DNA of 64,000 nt, from positions 1 to 64,000 of the forward strand of contig CAJYIX010000025.1 of the NCBI GenBank assembly GCA_913775315.1, read 5' to 3'. Position numbers and translations under genes: made by a program. This DNA is from an uncultured Sphingomonas sp. GTDB taxonomy: Bacteria > Pseudomonadota > Alphaproteobacteria > Sphingomonadales > Sphingomonadaceae. The notes beneath the pieces are model-generated. The model saw only the letters and a program-made list of their open reading frames with translations. It was not told the DNA's origin and made no database searches. Positions 48,396 through 58,348 of the stretch are shown here, one piece after another; positions within the stretch are counted from its first letter, which is position 1; the number at the start of each line of letters is the position of its first letter.

Positions 48396-51300
48396 CCGGG
48401 CGGAGGGCGACAGCGCCGCTACCGTTCCGATCGTCGGCATCGGCGCCTCCGCCGGCGGGCTGGAGGCATTGCGCGAGATGCTGGCGCCCGCGCGCCTGCC
48501 GACCGGCCTCGCCTTCGTCGTGGTCCAGCATCTCGATCCCAATCACGAATCGATGATGGCGCAGCTGCTCGATCGGAACACCGGCCTCGCCGTGCTGCAA
48601 AGCGCGGGCGGCGAGCGGATCGAGCCCGATACCGTGTACATCATCCCGCCAGGTCGCGGTCTCGCGATCGACAAGGGCGTCCTCGAACTCACCGATTTCC
48701 AGCAACCGCGCGGACTGCGGCGACCGATCGACGACTTCTTCGTCTCGCTCGCCGCTGACCAGCAGGCGAACGCCGCCTGCGTCATCCTGTCGGGGACCGG
48801 CGCGGATGGAACCACGGGGCTGCGCGCAATCAAGGAGAATGGCGGCGTCTGCGTCGTCCAGCAGCCCGAGAGCGCGCGCTACGACGGGATGCCGCTGTCG
48901 GCGGTGGGAACCGGCCTCATCGACTTCGTGAAGCCCGCGGGCGAGATCCTCGCCTGCCTCCAGGGCTTCTTCGCTCGGCGCCGCAGCGATCCGATTGACG
49001 ACGAGGCCGACGTCGTCGCCGACCATATCGACGAGTTGTGCAAGACGCTGCGCACCGCGGTCGGCCACGACTTTTCCGGCTACAAGCGGTCGACGCTGGT
49101 CCGCCGGGTCGAGCGGCGGATGCACGTCCTCGGCCTCGACAGCGGCCGGGCGTATCTCGCGCGGATCAAGACCGATGCCGAAGAGTGCGAGGCGCTGTTC
49201 CGCGACCTCCTCATCAACGTCACCCGCTTCTTCCGCGATGCCGATGCGTTCGAGGCGCTGCGCACGCGCGTCGTCGAGCCGCTGCTGGCCGGGCGGCCCG
49301 CTGACGAGGACCTGCGCATCTGGGTGCCCGGCTGCTCCAGCGGCGAGGAAGCCTATTCGATCGCGATGCTGTTCGCCGAGGCCGCGCGCCGGACGAACCA
49401 GCCGCTCGCGATCCAGATCTTCGCGACCGATATCGACGAACAGATGCTGGCGATCGCGAGAGACGGCAACTACCCCGCCTCTGCGCTCGCCGACCTGCCG
49501 CTCGACCTTCGCGAGCGTTACACCATCCCCCATGCCGAGCGGTTTCAGATCACCGCGCACATCCGCGACCTGATCCGCTTTTCGAGCCACAGCCTCGTCA
49601 AGGACCCGCCCTTCTCGCGCATCGACCTCGTGTCGTGCCGCAACCTGCTCATCTATTTCGACGACCGGCTGCAGCAGGCGGTGCTGCCGCTGTTTCATTA
49701 TGCGCTGCGGCCGGGCGGTTTCCTGTTCCTCGGCCCGTCCGAAAGCGTCGGTCGGTTCGATCACCTCTTCCACGCGGTCGATCAGCAGGCGCGTATCTTC
49801 GAGCGCGGCCCCGGCGCGCCGAGCTATCCGATCGACTTGCCCGGCAACGGCCGCACCCCCGCCCTGCGGCGTGACCGCGACATCGGCAACAGCCCCGCGA
49901 CGCTGGCGAACGAGGCGGTGGCCGTCCGCCGGGTGATGGAGCGCTATGCCCCGCCCAGCCTGATCGTCGACCAGGATGGCGGCATCGTCGCGGCATACGG
50001 CAAGCTGTCGCGCTATTTCGAATTTCCGGTCACGCGCACCGGCGGCAGCAGCGCGGTCAACCTCGCCCGCGTGGGCCTGCGCACCGTCATCGGCCCTCTG
50101 CTGCGCCAGGCGCGCGACGAGCGCCGCCGCGTGGTCGCGCGCGACGTCGCGATCGAGGGCGACTACGGGATCCAGCCGACCGAGATCATCTGCGATCCCT
50201 TGGGCGACGGCACGCTCCTCTTCGTGTTCCGTGACAGCGGCCCGTTCCGCCCCGCCGATCAGGGCGAACTCCACGACCTCGAGAACAGCGACGACCATAT
50301 GGAGGCGCTGGAGGACGAACTGCGCCTGACGCGCCATCGCCTGCGCTCGGCGATCGAGGAGTTGGAGACCGCGAACGAGGAGCTGAAGAGCTCCAACGAA
50401 GAAATGATGTCGATGAACGAGGAGCTTCAGTCGACCAACGAGGAGCTCTCGACCGTCAACGACGAGCTGAAGAGCAAGGTCGACCAGCTCACGGTCGCCA
50501 ATTCGGACCTGCGCAACTTCTATGCCTCGACCGACCTTGCCGTCGTCGTGCTCGACGCCGACCTCAACGTGCGGAACTATACCGAAGCGGCAACCGCGAT
50601 CTTCCCGCTGAAGCCCGCCGATCGCGGCCGCCCGCTGACCGACGTGGCCAGCCGCCTGTTGGGCCACGAGCATCTGGACGACGCCAGCGCGGTCGCCGGC
50701 GGCGCACCCGCGACGCAGCGGCGCGTGACGACGCGCGACGGCAACCACGTCTTCTCGATGCGCGTCCTCCCCTATCGCACGCAGAACGGCGAGGTGGCGG
50801 GCGCCTCGCTCGTCCTCACCGACATCACCGACGCGCTGTCGCTCGAGCGGCAGCTTGCGGGCGAGCGCGAGCGGCTGGACCTTGCGATCAAGGCCGCGGG
50901 TATCGGCGTCTGGGAATATTGCCCGGAAACCGGCGAGACGGTGCTCGACGGGATCGAGCAGCGCCTGTTCGAGGTCGAGGCCGACGATGCCGGCCATATC
51001 GACCCGCTGATGGAGCAGATCGAGCCGGACGACCGCGATGCCGTGCGCGCCGCGATCGCCCGCGCGGTCGATGCCCAGGCCGATTTCGAGGCGACCTTCC
51101 GCGTCCGGCAGGGCGACGGACAGGTCCGGTGGGTCAAGGGGTTCGGCCGGATCGTCGCGGGCAGCGTGCCGCCGCGGCTCATCGGTGTGTCGATCGACGT
51201 GACGCCGGAATATGCGCTCGCAGAGACACGCGACCTGATGCTGCGCGAGATGAACCACCGGGTGAAGAACCTGTTCGCGGTCATCGCCGGCATGATCTCG

Positions 51301-51816
51301 GTGGCGGCGCGGGTCGAAACCGACGTCCGCCATTTCGCCGACGACCTGCGCACGCGCATCGCCGCGCTCGGCCGCGCGCACTCGCTCGCCTCGCCGGCGG
51401 GCGAGCCGCAGGCGGTGAGCCTGGGCGAAATCGTCGAGGCGACGCTGGCCCCCTACCGCGATCATGCGACCGTCCGCATCGAGGGGCCGCCCGTGGCGCT
51501 CGACCGCAGCTGCCTGTCGCCGCTGGCGCTCATCCTTCACGAATGGGCAACCAATGCAGTCAAGTACGGCGTCCTCGGCACCGAGCATGCCGGCTCGCTC
51601 ACCATTGCATGGAAGCCACAGGCCGGCGGAATCACGCTCCGGTGGAACGAGGAAGGCGCCAGTCGGTTTGATGCCGCAACGGCCCAGCGGGGGTTCGGAT
51701 CGATCCTGGTGGAAACGAGCGTGCGGCAATTGCGTGGAAACATGACGACGGGCACCGATAACGGCGCCTTCTGGATCGAGGTCAGCCTGCCCGAAAGCGT
51801 GCTGGCGGGTGACTGA
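48388..51816 (+). CDS. CheB-CheR-PAS-HWE hybrid histidine kinase
   Basis: A 1142-residue soluble protein. In order it has a CheB methylesterase domain (Ser S21 in GIGASAGGLEAL, His H48 in VVVQHLDPN, Asp in SGTGADGTTGL); a CheR methyltransferase domain (RFFRDADAFE, WVPGCSSGEEAYS, LVSCRNLLIYF); and a PAS-like segment. A striking Glu/Asn coiled coil (ELETANEELKSSNEEM and following) links these to two PAS domains. The HWE kinase has H957 in LREMNHRVKNLFAVI and the Trp-x-Glu pair in LRWNEEG. There is no receiver in front of CheB. The signal probably comes from the LOV protein encoded just before it and goes to the receiver just after it. Confidence 0.93.
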   Translation: MHNRAEGDSAATVPIVGIGASAGGLEALREMLAPARLPTGLAFVVVQHLDPNHESMMAQLLDRNTGLAVLQSAGGERIEPDTVYIIPPGRGLAIDKGVLELTDFQQPRGLRRPIDDFFVSLAADQQANAACVILSGTGADGTTGLRAIKENGGVCVVQQPESARYDGMPLSAVGTGLIDFVKPAGEILACLQGFFARRRSDPIDDEADVVADHIDELCKTLRTAVGHDFSGYKRSTLVRRVERRMHVLGLDSGRAYLARIKTDAEECEALFRDLLINVTRFFRDADAFEALRTRVVEPLLAGRPADEDLRIWVPGCSSGEEAYSIAMLFAEAARRTNQPLAIQIFATDIDEQMLAIARDGNYPASALADLPLDLRERYTIPHAERFQITAHIRDLIRFSSHSLVKDPPFSRIDLVSCRNLLIYFDDRLQQAVLPLFHYALRPGGFLFLGPSESVGRFDHLFHAVDQQARIFERGPGAPSYPIDLPGNGRTPALRRDRDIGNSPATLANEAVAVRRVMERYAPPSLIVDQDGGIVAAYGKLSRYFEFPVTRTGGSSAVNLARVGLRTVIGPLLRQARDERRRVVARDVAIEGDYGIQPTEIICDPLGDGTLLFVFRDSGPFRPADQGELHDLENSDDHMEALEDELRLTRHRLRSAIEELETANEELKSSNEEMMSMNEELQSTNEELSTVNDELKSKVDQLTVANSDLRNFYASTDLAVVVLDADLNVRNYTEAATAIFPLKPADRGRPLTDVASRLLGHEHLDDASAVAGGAPATQRRVTTRDGNHVFSMRVLPYRTQNGEVAGASLVLTDITDALSLERQLAGERERLDLAIKAAGIGVWEYCPETGETVLDGIEQRLFEVEADDAGHIDPLMEQIEPDDRDAVRAAIARAVDAQADFEATFRVRQGDGQVRWVKGFGRIVAGSVPPRLIGVSIDVTPEYALAETRDLMLREMNHRVKNLFAVIAGMISVAARVETDVRHFADDLRTRIAALGRAHSLASPAGEPQAVSLGEIVEATLAPYRDHATVRIEGPPVALDRSCLSPLALILHEWATNAVKYGVLGTEHAGSLTIAWKPQAGGITLRWNEEGASRFDAATAQRGFGSILVETSVRQLRGNMTTGTDNGAFWIEVSLPESVLAGD

Positions 51817-52195
51817 CACCGTCCTGCTCGTCGAAGACGAGCTGTTCATTGCCCTCGATCTTCAGGCGACGATCGAGGGCGAGGGCTTCCACGTCGATGG
51901 CCCCTACACCACACTGGCCGAGGCACAGGAGGCGATTGCGCGGCATCAGGCGAAGTTCGTCGCCGCGGTGCTCGACGTGCGCCTCGCCGACGCGACCGTC
52001 TTCCCCGCCGCTGACCAGCTCGATGCTGCGGGCGTGCCCATCATCTTCCATTCGGGTCATGCGGATGAAGGCGAGATGCGCCGCCGCTATCCGGCCGCGA
52101 CCGTGTGTCCCAAGCCCAGTCCACCCGTCGAGCTCGCCGCCGCGCTGCGTCGTTCGGCGCGCCGCGTCGACGAGCGGATGCGCGCGGCGGGATAA
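51809..52195 (+). CDS. single-domain response regulator
   Basis: A 128-residue receiver with no output domain. It has the acidic pair E9-D10 (LLVEDELFIALDLQATIEGEG), phospho-acceptor D56 (AAVLDVRLAD), the Ser/Thr region IIFHSGHAD and a Lys in CPKPSPP. This is the receiver type encoded beside HWE/HisKA_2 kinases. The GTG start lies inside the kinase's end (8-bp overlap). With no DNA-binding domain, it must act by protein contact or pass phosphate onward. Confidence 0.92.
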   Translation: MTDTVLLVEDELFIALDLQATIEGEGFHVDGPYTTLAEAQEAIARHQAKFVAAVLDVRLADATVFPAADQLDAAGVPIIFHSGHADEGEMRRRYPAATVCPKPSPPVELAAALRRSARRVDERMRAAG

Positions 52196-52222
52196 TATCG
52201 GCGGGCGCTGCGTTCGGGCCAC

Positions 52223-53101
52223 ATGTCATCGCCCCACGGCCGCTACCTCTATCGCCCGATTACCGACCGCCCTGTCTATGACTGGCCCGGCGGCAAGCGC
52301 CTCGCCCTCTATTTCGGCGTCAATCACGAGGTGTTCCGCTTCGGCGACGGCCACGGCGCCGAACTCGCGCCCGCCAAGACGCAGCCTGACGTGATGAACT
52401 ATGCCTGGCGCGATTACGGCAATCGCGTCGGCGTGTGGCGGTTGTTCGACCTGTTCGACCGGCTGGAGCTTCGCACCACCGCGCTCCTAAACGCCGATGT
52501 GCTCGACCAATGCCCGGGCCTGGCCGAGGCGTGCCGCGACCGCGGGGACGAAATCGCCGCCCACGGCGCCACCAATGCCGAAGCGCAGGGCGACCTCAGC
52601 CGCGCGGAGGAGGCGCGGCTGATCGCCGACGTGACCGACCGGCTCGCGGCGCTCGGCGTGCGGCCCACCGGCTGGCTCGGCCCTTGGATTTCGGAAAGCG
52701 CCGACACCCCCGACCTGCTGGCCGAGGCCGGCTATCGCTACGTTCTCGACTGGGCGCACGACGACCAGCCGGTTCGCCTATCGACCGCGCATGGCGACCT
52801 CCTCTCGGTCCCCTATTCGCAGGAGATCAACGACATCCCCGCGATCATCGGCCGCAAGCAGGAGGCCGAGACCTTTGCCGCGATGATCGATGCCGCGGTC
52901 GAGCAATTGCTGTCCGAATGCGATCGCCGCCCCGTCGTGCTTGGCATCGCGCTCCACCCCTACATCATGGGCCAGGCGCACCGCGTCCCCGCGCTTGCCC
53001 GCGTGCTGACCCGGCTGCGCGAGGCGGACGACCCGCGCATCTGGTGGACCACCGCGGGCGAGATCGCCGCGCACGTCGCCGCGAACGACTGCGCCGCCTG
53101 A
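52223..53101 (+). CDS. polysaccharide deacetylase-family / allantoinase (PuuE)-like protein
   Basis: A 292-residue NodB-fold protein starting YRPITDRPVYDWPGGKRLALYFGVNHEVF. It has DIAAHG-type segment DEIAAHGATNAEAQGDLSR, a GWLGPWISESADTPDLLAEAGYRY stretch split by the barrel and a late IALHPYIMGQAHR. The relatives are PuuE-type allantoinases and xylanase/chitin deacetylase-like proteins that lack some canonical catalytic residues. No other purine or urate gene is nearby. It lies 27 bp after the response-regulator gene on the same strand. Confidence 0.78.
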   Translation: MSSPHGRYLYRPITDRPVYDWPGGKRLALYFGVNHEVFRFGDGHGAELAPAKTQPDVMNYAWRDYGNRVGVWRLFDLFDRLELRTTALLNADVLDQCPGLAEACRDRGDEIAAHGATNAEAQGDLSRAEEARLIADVTDRLAALGVRPTGWLGPWISESADTPDLLAEAGYRYVLDWAHDDQPVRLSTAHGDLLSVPYSQEINDIPAIIGRKQEAETFAAMIDAAVEQLLSECDRRPVVLGIALHPYIMGQAHRVPALARVLTRLREADDPRIWWTTAGEIAAHVAANDCAA

Positions 53102-53176
53102 GCGACCGGCCTCGAAACCGCGCGGCGCGGTCCCATATGCGCGCATCTTTCAATCAACGACGGACAGGAGGCTTCG

Positions 53177-53968
53177 ATGAGCAAGGGCAAGGTGCTGGTG
53201 ATCGGCTCGAACGCGACCACGCTCGAGGTGCACGGCGGCGGCACGGTCGAGACCGGGCAGTATCTCAACGAAACCGTCGTGCCCGCGATGGCGATCGAGG
53301 CAGCGGGCTACGAGATCGTCCTCGCGACGCCGACCGGCGCAAAGCCGACCATCGACCCCGTCTCCGACGCGGTCGAGCATTTCGGCGGCGATGAAAAGGC
53401 GCTTGAAGAAGCGCGCGACTACTACGCCAATTCGCCCGCGATGAACGCGCCGAAGAAGCTGTCGGAGGTGATCGATGCCGGCCTCGACGGCTTTGCCGGC
53501 GTGTTCGTGCCCGGCGGCCACGCGCCGATCACCGACCTGATGCCGGATGCCGACGTCGGCCGCGCGCTCGCGCATTTTCACGCGGAGGGCAAGCCGACCG
53601 CACTCCTCTGCCACGGCCCGATCGCGCTGGCCGGTGCCGCCGCCGATCCCAAGGGCTTCCGCGCCGCGATGGTCGCGGGCGACGATACCAGGGCGAGTGA
53701 GGCGGCGGGCGACTGGCCCTATCGCGGCTATCGCATGACGATCTTCTCGGCAAACGAAGAGGCGGTGGCCGAGGAGCATATCCTCAAGGCCAAGCTCTAT
53801 TTCGACATGCCGCGCGCCCTCACCGCCGCGGGCGGCACCGTCGAGAACGGGGACGAGAACTTCGCCCCGTTCGTCGTCGCCGACCGCGAGCTCATCACCG
53901 GCCAGAACCCGGCTTCGGACAAGCCGCTGGCCAAGGCATTCGTCGAGGCGCTCGCCGCGCGCGGATAA
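53177..53968 (+). CDS. DJ-1/PfpI-family protein (type 1 glutamine amidotransferase-like)
   Basis: A 263-residue protein with the nucleophile-elbow Cys in ALLCHGPIALA, a Glu-containing N-terminal strand (VLVIGSNAT) and FVPGGHAPITDLMPD. The length and the 'PGGHAP' element are those of Hsp31/YhbO-like chaperone/glyoxalase III relatives. It may detoxify methylglyoxal or repair glycated products. AGGAGG precedes the ATG. A small monooxygenase gene follows after 53 bp. Confidence 0.87.
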   Translation: MSKGKVLVIGSNATTLEVHGGGTVETGQYLNETVVPAMAIEAAGYEIVLATPTGAKPTIDPVSDAVEHFGGDEKALEEARDYYANSPAMNAPKKLSEVIDAGLDGFAGVFVPGGHAPITDLMPDADVGRALAHFHAEGKPTALLCHGPIALAGAAADPKGFRAAMVAGDDTRASEAAGDWPYRGYRMTIFSANEEAVAEEHILKAKLYFDMPRALTAAGGTVENGDENFAPFVVADRELITGQNPASDKPLAKAFVEALAARG

Positions 53969-54021
53969 CGACGACCGGCGGGGCGCTCAGCACGCGTCCC
54001 GCCGACGACTGGAGCAACACC

Positions 54022-54318
54022 ATGCCTACCCCCGTCAAGATCGTCGCGATCCTCACTGCGCGGCCCGGAAAGGAAGCCGAGCTTCGCGCGCTGCTGGATA
54101 CGATGCTCGCCCCCTCGCGCGCCGAACCCGGCAATCGCCGCTACGACCTGTGGACGGACCCGGCGACGCCCGGCCGCCTCATTGTGGACGAGCTCTACGC
54201 CGACGCGGATGCGGTCGCCGCGCACCGCGCCAGCGCACACTACAAAGCATATCTTTCGCAGATCGAAGCGCTGGCCGAGCGACAGGCCTTCGTCCTCGAT
54301 CCCGTCGCCGTCGCCTGA
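54022..54318 (+). CDS. antibiotic biosynthesis monooxygenase (ABM)-domain protein, YgiN-like
   Basis: A 98-residue dimeric ferredoxin-fold protein: VKIVAILTARPGKEAELRALL, EPGNRRYDLWTDPATPG and VDELYADADAVAAHRAS with the usual His near FKAYL-like HYKAYLSQI. The family includes quinol monooxygenases (YgiN) and haem-degrading or signal-degrading enzymes. No active-site set distinguishes these here. It is probably co-transcribed with the DJ-1/PfpI gene. Confidence 0.85.
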   Translation: MPTPVKIVAILTARPGKEAELRALLDTMLAPSRAEPGNRRYDLWTDPATPGRLIVDELYADADAVAAHRASAHYKAYLSQIEALAERQAFVLDPVAVA

Positions 54319-54439
54319 ATGGCGACACGGCCCTTGGGCCATGAATGTTACGTCTGATTGCGCCTTTTTTCGTATCATGCGTTATCCCCCCGAGTGCGCG
54401 TGCCGTCGGCGTAGCCCCACGATCAAAAAAGGGTCCAGA

Positions 54440-55087
54440 ATGTCTGCAAATGCTGCCCCCGCTTCCGGGGTCGAACTGTCCCGTCGGGGGGTCCTGATGG
54501 GCTCCGCCGCGACCGCCGCTGCTGCTGGCACCGCGCCGCTGGTGGCGCAGGGCACGACGCCCAGCCCCGCCCCGGCCAACCTGCCGTTGAAGATGAAGGT
54601 CAACGGCAAGCCCCGCGAGCTGAAGCTCGACCCGCGCACGACATTGCTCGACGCGCTGCGCGAGCATCTGCAGCTCACCGGCACCAAGAAGGGCTGCGAC
54701 CACGGACAGTGCGGCGCCTGCACCGTCATCGTTAACGGCAAGCGGATCAATTCCTGCCTCAGCCTGGCGGTGATGCACGAAGGCGACGAGGTGACGACGA
54801 TCGAGGGCCTCGGCACCCCTGACAAGCTGCATCCGATGCAGGCGGCGTTCATCAAGCATGATGGCTATCAGTGCGGCTATTGCACGCCCGGCCAGATCTG
54901 TTCGGCGGTCGCCGTACTCGACGAGATCAAGCGCGGCGTGCCCAGCCACGCGCAGGCCGACCTCACCGCCGCGCCCGGCGCGACGGGCGAGGAAATGCGC
55001 GAGCGGATGAGCGGCAACATCTGCCGCTGCGGCGCCTATTCGAACATTGCCGAGGCGATGGCCGAGGTTGCGGGAGCGAGCGCATGA
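54440..55087 (+). CDS. paoA: aldehyde/xanthine dehydrogenase iron-sulfur subunit, PaoA-like
   Basis: A 215-residue subunit with a Tat-type signal ([17 protein letters not shown]), unlike cytoplasmic xanthine dehydrogenases. A plant-type [2Fe-2S] site has C-DHGQ-C-GA-C and a distant Cys (INSC). A second [2Fe-2S] site is in CGYCTPGQ and [10 protein letters not shown]. It passes electrons from the molybdenum subunit to the FAD subunit. The start at 54440 fits the Tat signal; 121 bp of gap before it should hold the promoter. It overlaps paoB by four bases. Confidence 0.93.
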   Translation: MSANAAPASGVELSRRGVLMGSAATAAAAGTAPLVAQGTTPSPAPANLPLKMKVNGKPRELKLDPRTTLLDALREHLQLTGTKKGCDHGQCGACTVIVNGKRINSCLSLAVMHEGDEVTTIEGLGTPDKLHPMQAAFIKHDGYQCGYCTPGQICSAVAVLDEIKRGVPSHAQADLTAAPGATGEEMRERMSGNICRCGAYSNIAEAMAEVAGASA

Positions 55088-56034
55088 AGGCCTTCACCTA
55101 TGAGCGCGCCAAGGACCCCGTCGCCGCCGCGCGCGCGGTCGCCGGGCGGCCCGGCGCCAAGTTCATCGCGGGCGGCACCAACCTGCTCGACCTGATGAAG
55201 ATCGAGGTGGAGACACCCACCCACCTCGTTGACGTGCAGGATCTGGGCTTCGACAAGATCGAGGCGACGAAGGACGGCGGACTGCGCATCGGTGCGCTCG
55301 TCACCAACACCGACCTTGCCGCCGACGAGCGGGTGCGCCGCGACTATGCCGTGCTGACCCGTGCGATCGTTGCGGGTGCCTCGGGCCAGCTTCGCAACAA
55401 GGCGTCGACCGCTGGCAACCTGCTGCAGCGGACGCGGTGTTCTTACTTTTACGACACCAACATGGCCTGCAACAAGCGCAAGCCCGGCTCAGGCTGCGCC
55501 GCGATCGGCGGCTATTCGCGCCAGCTCGGCATCATCGGCGTCAGCGACCAGTGCATCGCCACCTTCCCCGGCGACATGGCCGTCGCGATGCGCGTGCTCG
55601 ATGCGGTGGTCGAGACGATCGACGCCGAGGGGCAGCGCCGCTCGATCCCGATCGCCGAGTTCCACCGCCTGTGGGGCGACAAGCCTGAACAGGACACGGT
55701 GCTGAAACCCGGTGAGCTCATCACGGCCGTCACCCTGCCCCGCCCGCTCGGCGGCAAGCATTTCTACGAAAAGGTCCGCGACCGTGCCTCCTACGCCTAT
55801 GCGCTCGTCTCGGTGGCGGCAGTGATCCAGCCGGACGGCACCGGCCGCGTCGCCTTCGGCGGCGTCGCCCCCCGTCCGTGGCGGGTCGAGGAAGCCGAGG
55901 CGCTGCTCCCCAAGGGCGCCGCCGCCGTCACCGAACGCGCCTTCCAAGGCGCGACCCCCACGAAGGACAACGCCTTCAAGCTGCCGCTCGCCACGCGCGC
56001 GCTGGCCTCCGTCCTCGCCGAAGCAAAGGGCTGA
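55084..56034 (+). CDS. paoB: aldehyde/xanthine dehydrogenase FAD subunit, PaoB-like
   Basis: A 316-residue subunit. The FAD motif is [14 protein letters not shown] (about 28-41), followed by [10 protein letters not shown] and [19 protein letters not shown] cysteine cluster [19 protein letters not shown] and SGCAAIGG marks the extra [4Fe-4S] site found in PaoB-type enzymes. The C-terminal CO-dehydrogenase-flavoprotein domain includes [19 protein letters not shown]. It has no signal peptide; it would be exported together with PaoA through Tat. Confidence 0.94.
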   Translation: MKAFTYERAKDPVAAARAVAGRPGAKFIAGGTNLLDLMKIEVETPTHLVDVQDLGFDKIEATKDGGLRIGALVTNTDLAADERVRRDYAVLTRAIVAGASGQLRNKASTAGNLLQRTRCSYFYDTNMACNKRKPGSGCAAIGGYSRQLGIIGVSDQCIATFPGDMAVAMRVLDAVVETIDAEGQRRSIPIAEFHRLWGDKPEQDTVLKPGELITAVTLPRPLGGKHFYEKVRDRASYAYALVSVAAVIQPDGTGRVAFGGVAPRPWRVEEAEALLPKGAAAVTERAFQGATPTKDNAFKLPLATRALASVLAEAKG

Positions 56035-56038
56035 TCCG

Positions 56039-58252
56039 ATGAAGTTCGACACGCCGGCCGGCACCAACCCGATCGACAACGAGGCCGTCGTCGGCCGCCC
56101 CCACACCCGCATCGACGGCCCGCTCAAGGTGACGGGCCTCGCCCCCTATGCCTATGAGCATCACAAGGAGGTCGAAAACCCCGCCTATGGCTATGTCGTG
56201 GGCTCCGCGATTGCCAAGGGGCGGATCACCAATCTTGACGCCAGCGCCGCCAAGGCCGCGCCGGGCGTCATCGCGGTCGTCACCGCCGCCGATGCCGGAA
56301 AGCTCGGCAAGGGCAATTTCAACACCGTGAAGCTGCTCGGCGGGCCGGAGGTCGACCATTACCACCAGGCGATCGCGATCGTCGTTGCCGAAACCTTCGA
56401 ACAGGCACGCGCCGCCGCCGGCCTTATCAAGGTCGATTATGCGCGCGCCAAGGGCCGCTTCGACCTGACCGAGGGGCTCAAGACCGCCAAGCTGGCCGGT
56501 GGCGGCGACAGCGGGAACGAGGCCAAGGAGGATCGCGTCGGCGACTTCGAAAAGGTGTTCGGCGAAGCGCCGGTTAAGATCGACGTCGAATACACGACCC
56601 CCGATCACAGCCACGCGATGATGGAGCCCTTTGCCTCGATGGCGGTGTGGGAGGGCGACAGCGTCAAGGTCTGGACCTCGAACCAGATGATCGCCTGGGG
56701 CCACGGCGACCTCGCCAAGACGCTGGGGATGCCCAAGGAAAAGGTGCGGCTGATGTCGCCCTATGTCGGCGGCGGGTTCGGCGGCAAGCTGTTCCTGCGC
56801 ACCGATGCGGTGATGGCGGCGCTTGGCGCGCGCGCGGCGAATCGGCCGGTCAAGGTCGCGCTCGCGCGGCCGATGATGGCGAACAATGCCACGCACCGTC
56901 CCGCGACGCACCAGCGCATCCGCATCGGCGCGACCAAGGATGGCACGATCACCGCGATCGCGCACGAAAGCGGGTCGGGCGACCAGCCCGGCGGCTCGCC
57001 CGAGATCGCGGCGGCGCAGACCAAACTCCTCTACGCCGGTGCCAACCGCCTCGTCGCGATGCGGCTTGCCGAGCTCGACCTGCCCGAAGGCAACGCGATG
57101 CGCGCGCCGGGCGAGGCACCGGGGATGATGGCGCTCGAGGCCGCGATGGACGAGATGGCCGAGAAGCTCGGCATGGACCCCGTCGCCTTCCGCATCAAGA
57201 ACGACACGCAGGTCGATCCCGCCAAGCCCGACCGCAAGTTCTCGCAGCGCCAGCTCGTCCGCTGCCTCGAAACCGGCGCCGAGAAGTTCGGCTGGTCGAA
57301 GCGTCAGGCCAAGCCCGGCTCGGTCCGCGACGGCAAGTGGCTGGTCGGCATGGGCGTCGCCTCGGCCTTCCGCAACCACATGAACATGACCTCGGGCGCG
57401 CGCGTGCGGCTCGGCCCCGATGGCGTCGTGACGGTCGAGACCGACATGACCGATATCGGCACCGGCAGCTACACGATCATCGCGCAGACCGCGGGCGAGA
57501 TGCTGGGCGTGCCGGCCGAGCAGGTGGTGGTGAAGCTGGGCGATTCGAGCTTCCCCGTGTCCGCCGGCTCGGGCGGCCAGTTCGGCGCGGCCAACGCGAC
57601 CGCGGGTGTCTATGCCGCCTGCGTTAAGCTGCGCGAGGCAGTGGCGCAGCGGCTCGGCTACAACTCGGCAGACGTGACCTTTGCCGACGGCAAGGTCACG
57701 AGCGGCAATCGCTCGGCGAGCCTCAAGGACGCGGGCCGCGGCGGCGAGCTGGTGGGCGAGGACAAGATCGAGTTCGCCGGGCTGGACAAGACCTACCAGA
57801 TCTCGACCTTCGGCGCGCATTTCGTCGAGGTGGGCGTCGACAGCTATACCGGCGTCGTTCGCGTCCGCCGGATGCTGGCGGTGTGCGCGGCGGGGCGGAT
57901 CATCAACCCCGTCTCCGCGCGCAGCCAGGTGATCGGCGCGATGACGATGGGCGTCGGCTCCACGCTGATGGAGGAGCTGGCCGTCGACAAGCGGTTCGGC
58001 ATGTTCGTGAACCACGACCTCGCCAGCTACGAGGTACCGGTCCACGCCGACATCCCGCATCAGGACGTGATCTTCCTCGACGAGGCGGACGACAAGGCGA
58101 ACCCGATGAAGGCCAAGGGCATCGGTGAGCTGGGCCTGTGCGGCGTCGGCGGCGCGGTCGCGAATGCGATCTACAACGCCACCGGCGTGCGCGTGCGCGA
58201 CTATCCGATCACGCTTGAAAAGCACCTCGAAAAGCTGCCCGAGGTCGCCTGA
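56039..58252 (+). CDS. paoC: aldehyde/xanthine dehydrogenase molybdenum subunit, PaoC-like
   Basis: A 737-residue subunit that binds the molybdenum cofactor and carries out hydroxylation. Visible elements are VTGLAPYAYEH, EPFASMAVWEG, GGGFGGKLFLRTDAVMAAL, MRAPGEAPGMMALEAAMDEMA split around the substrate loop, SGGQFGAANATAGVYAA, and the C-terminal catalytic Glu region KGIGELGLCGVGGAVANAI. It starts 4 bp after paoB. PaoABC in E. coli oxidises aromatic aldehydes in the periplasm. The substrate here is not known. Confidence 0.94.
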   Translation: MKFDTPAGTNPIDNEAVVGRPHTRIDGPLKVTGLAPYAYEHHKEVENPAYGYVVGSAIAKGRITNLDASAAKAAPGVIAVVTAADAGKLGKGNFNTVKLLGGPEVDHYHQAIAIVVAETFEQARAAAGLIKVDYARAKGRFDLTEGLKTAKLAGGGDSGNEAKEDRVGDFEKVFGEAPVKIDVEYTTPDHSHAMMEPFASMAVWEGDSVKVWTSNQMIAWGHGDLAKTLGMPKEKVRLMSPYVGGGFGGKLFLRTDAVMAALGARAANRPVKVALARPMMANNATHRPATHQRIRIGATKDGTITAIAHESGSGDQPGGSPEIAAAQTKLLYAGANRLVAMRLAELDLPEGNAMRAPGEAPGMMALEAAMDEMAEKLGMDPVAFRIKNDTQVDPAKPDRKFSQRQLVRCLETGAEKFGWSKRQAKPGSVRDGKWLVGMGVASAFRNHMNMTSGARVRLGPDGVVTVETDMTDIGTGSYTIIAQTAGEMLGVPAEQVVVKLGDSSFPVSAGSGGQFGAANATAGVYAACVKLREAVAQRLGYNSADVTFADGKVTSGNRSASLKDAGRGGELVGEDKIEFAGLDKTYQISTFGAHFVEVGVDSYTGVVRVRRMLAVCAAGRIINPVSARSQVIGAMTMGVGSTLMEELAVDKRFGMFVNHDLASYEVPVHADIPHQDVIFLDEADDKANPMKAKGIGELGLCGVGGAVANAIYNATGVRVRDYPITLEKHLEKLPEVA

Positions 58253-58259
58253 CCCCCGC

Positions 58260-58292
58260 CCCGCGCGGCGCGCATCGGTTGCGCCGCGCGGG
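58260..58292. terminator. strong GC hairpin after the paoABC operon
   Basis: A perfect 12-bp stem (58260-58271 with 58281-58292, core CCGCGCGGCGC) encloses a 9-base loop. It starts 7 bp after the paoC stop. There is no T-run, so termination would be hairpin-driven or Rho-assisted. Confidence 0.55.
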
Positions 58293-58348
58293 TCCCCTTG
58301 CACCCGATGGGTTGAAACCCCGCGCCTGGCAGGGTCTTAAGGGGCCGC

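Noticed and set aside
48373-51849. Open frame of about 1150 codons on the minus strand opposite the CheB-CheR kinase
   Set aside because: Same cause: the plus strand has six consecutive recognisable domains, the minus strand none.
53118-53132. Short hairpin ACCGCG/CGCGGT after the deacetylase gene
   Set aside because: Stem is short and the loop only three bases; such GC dyads are expected often at this base composition.
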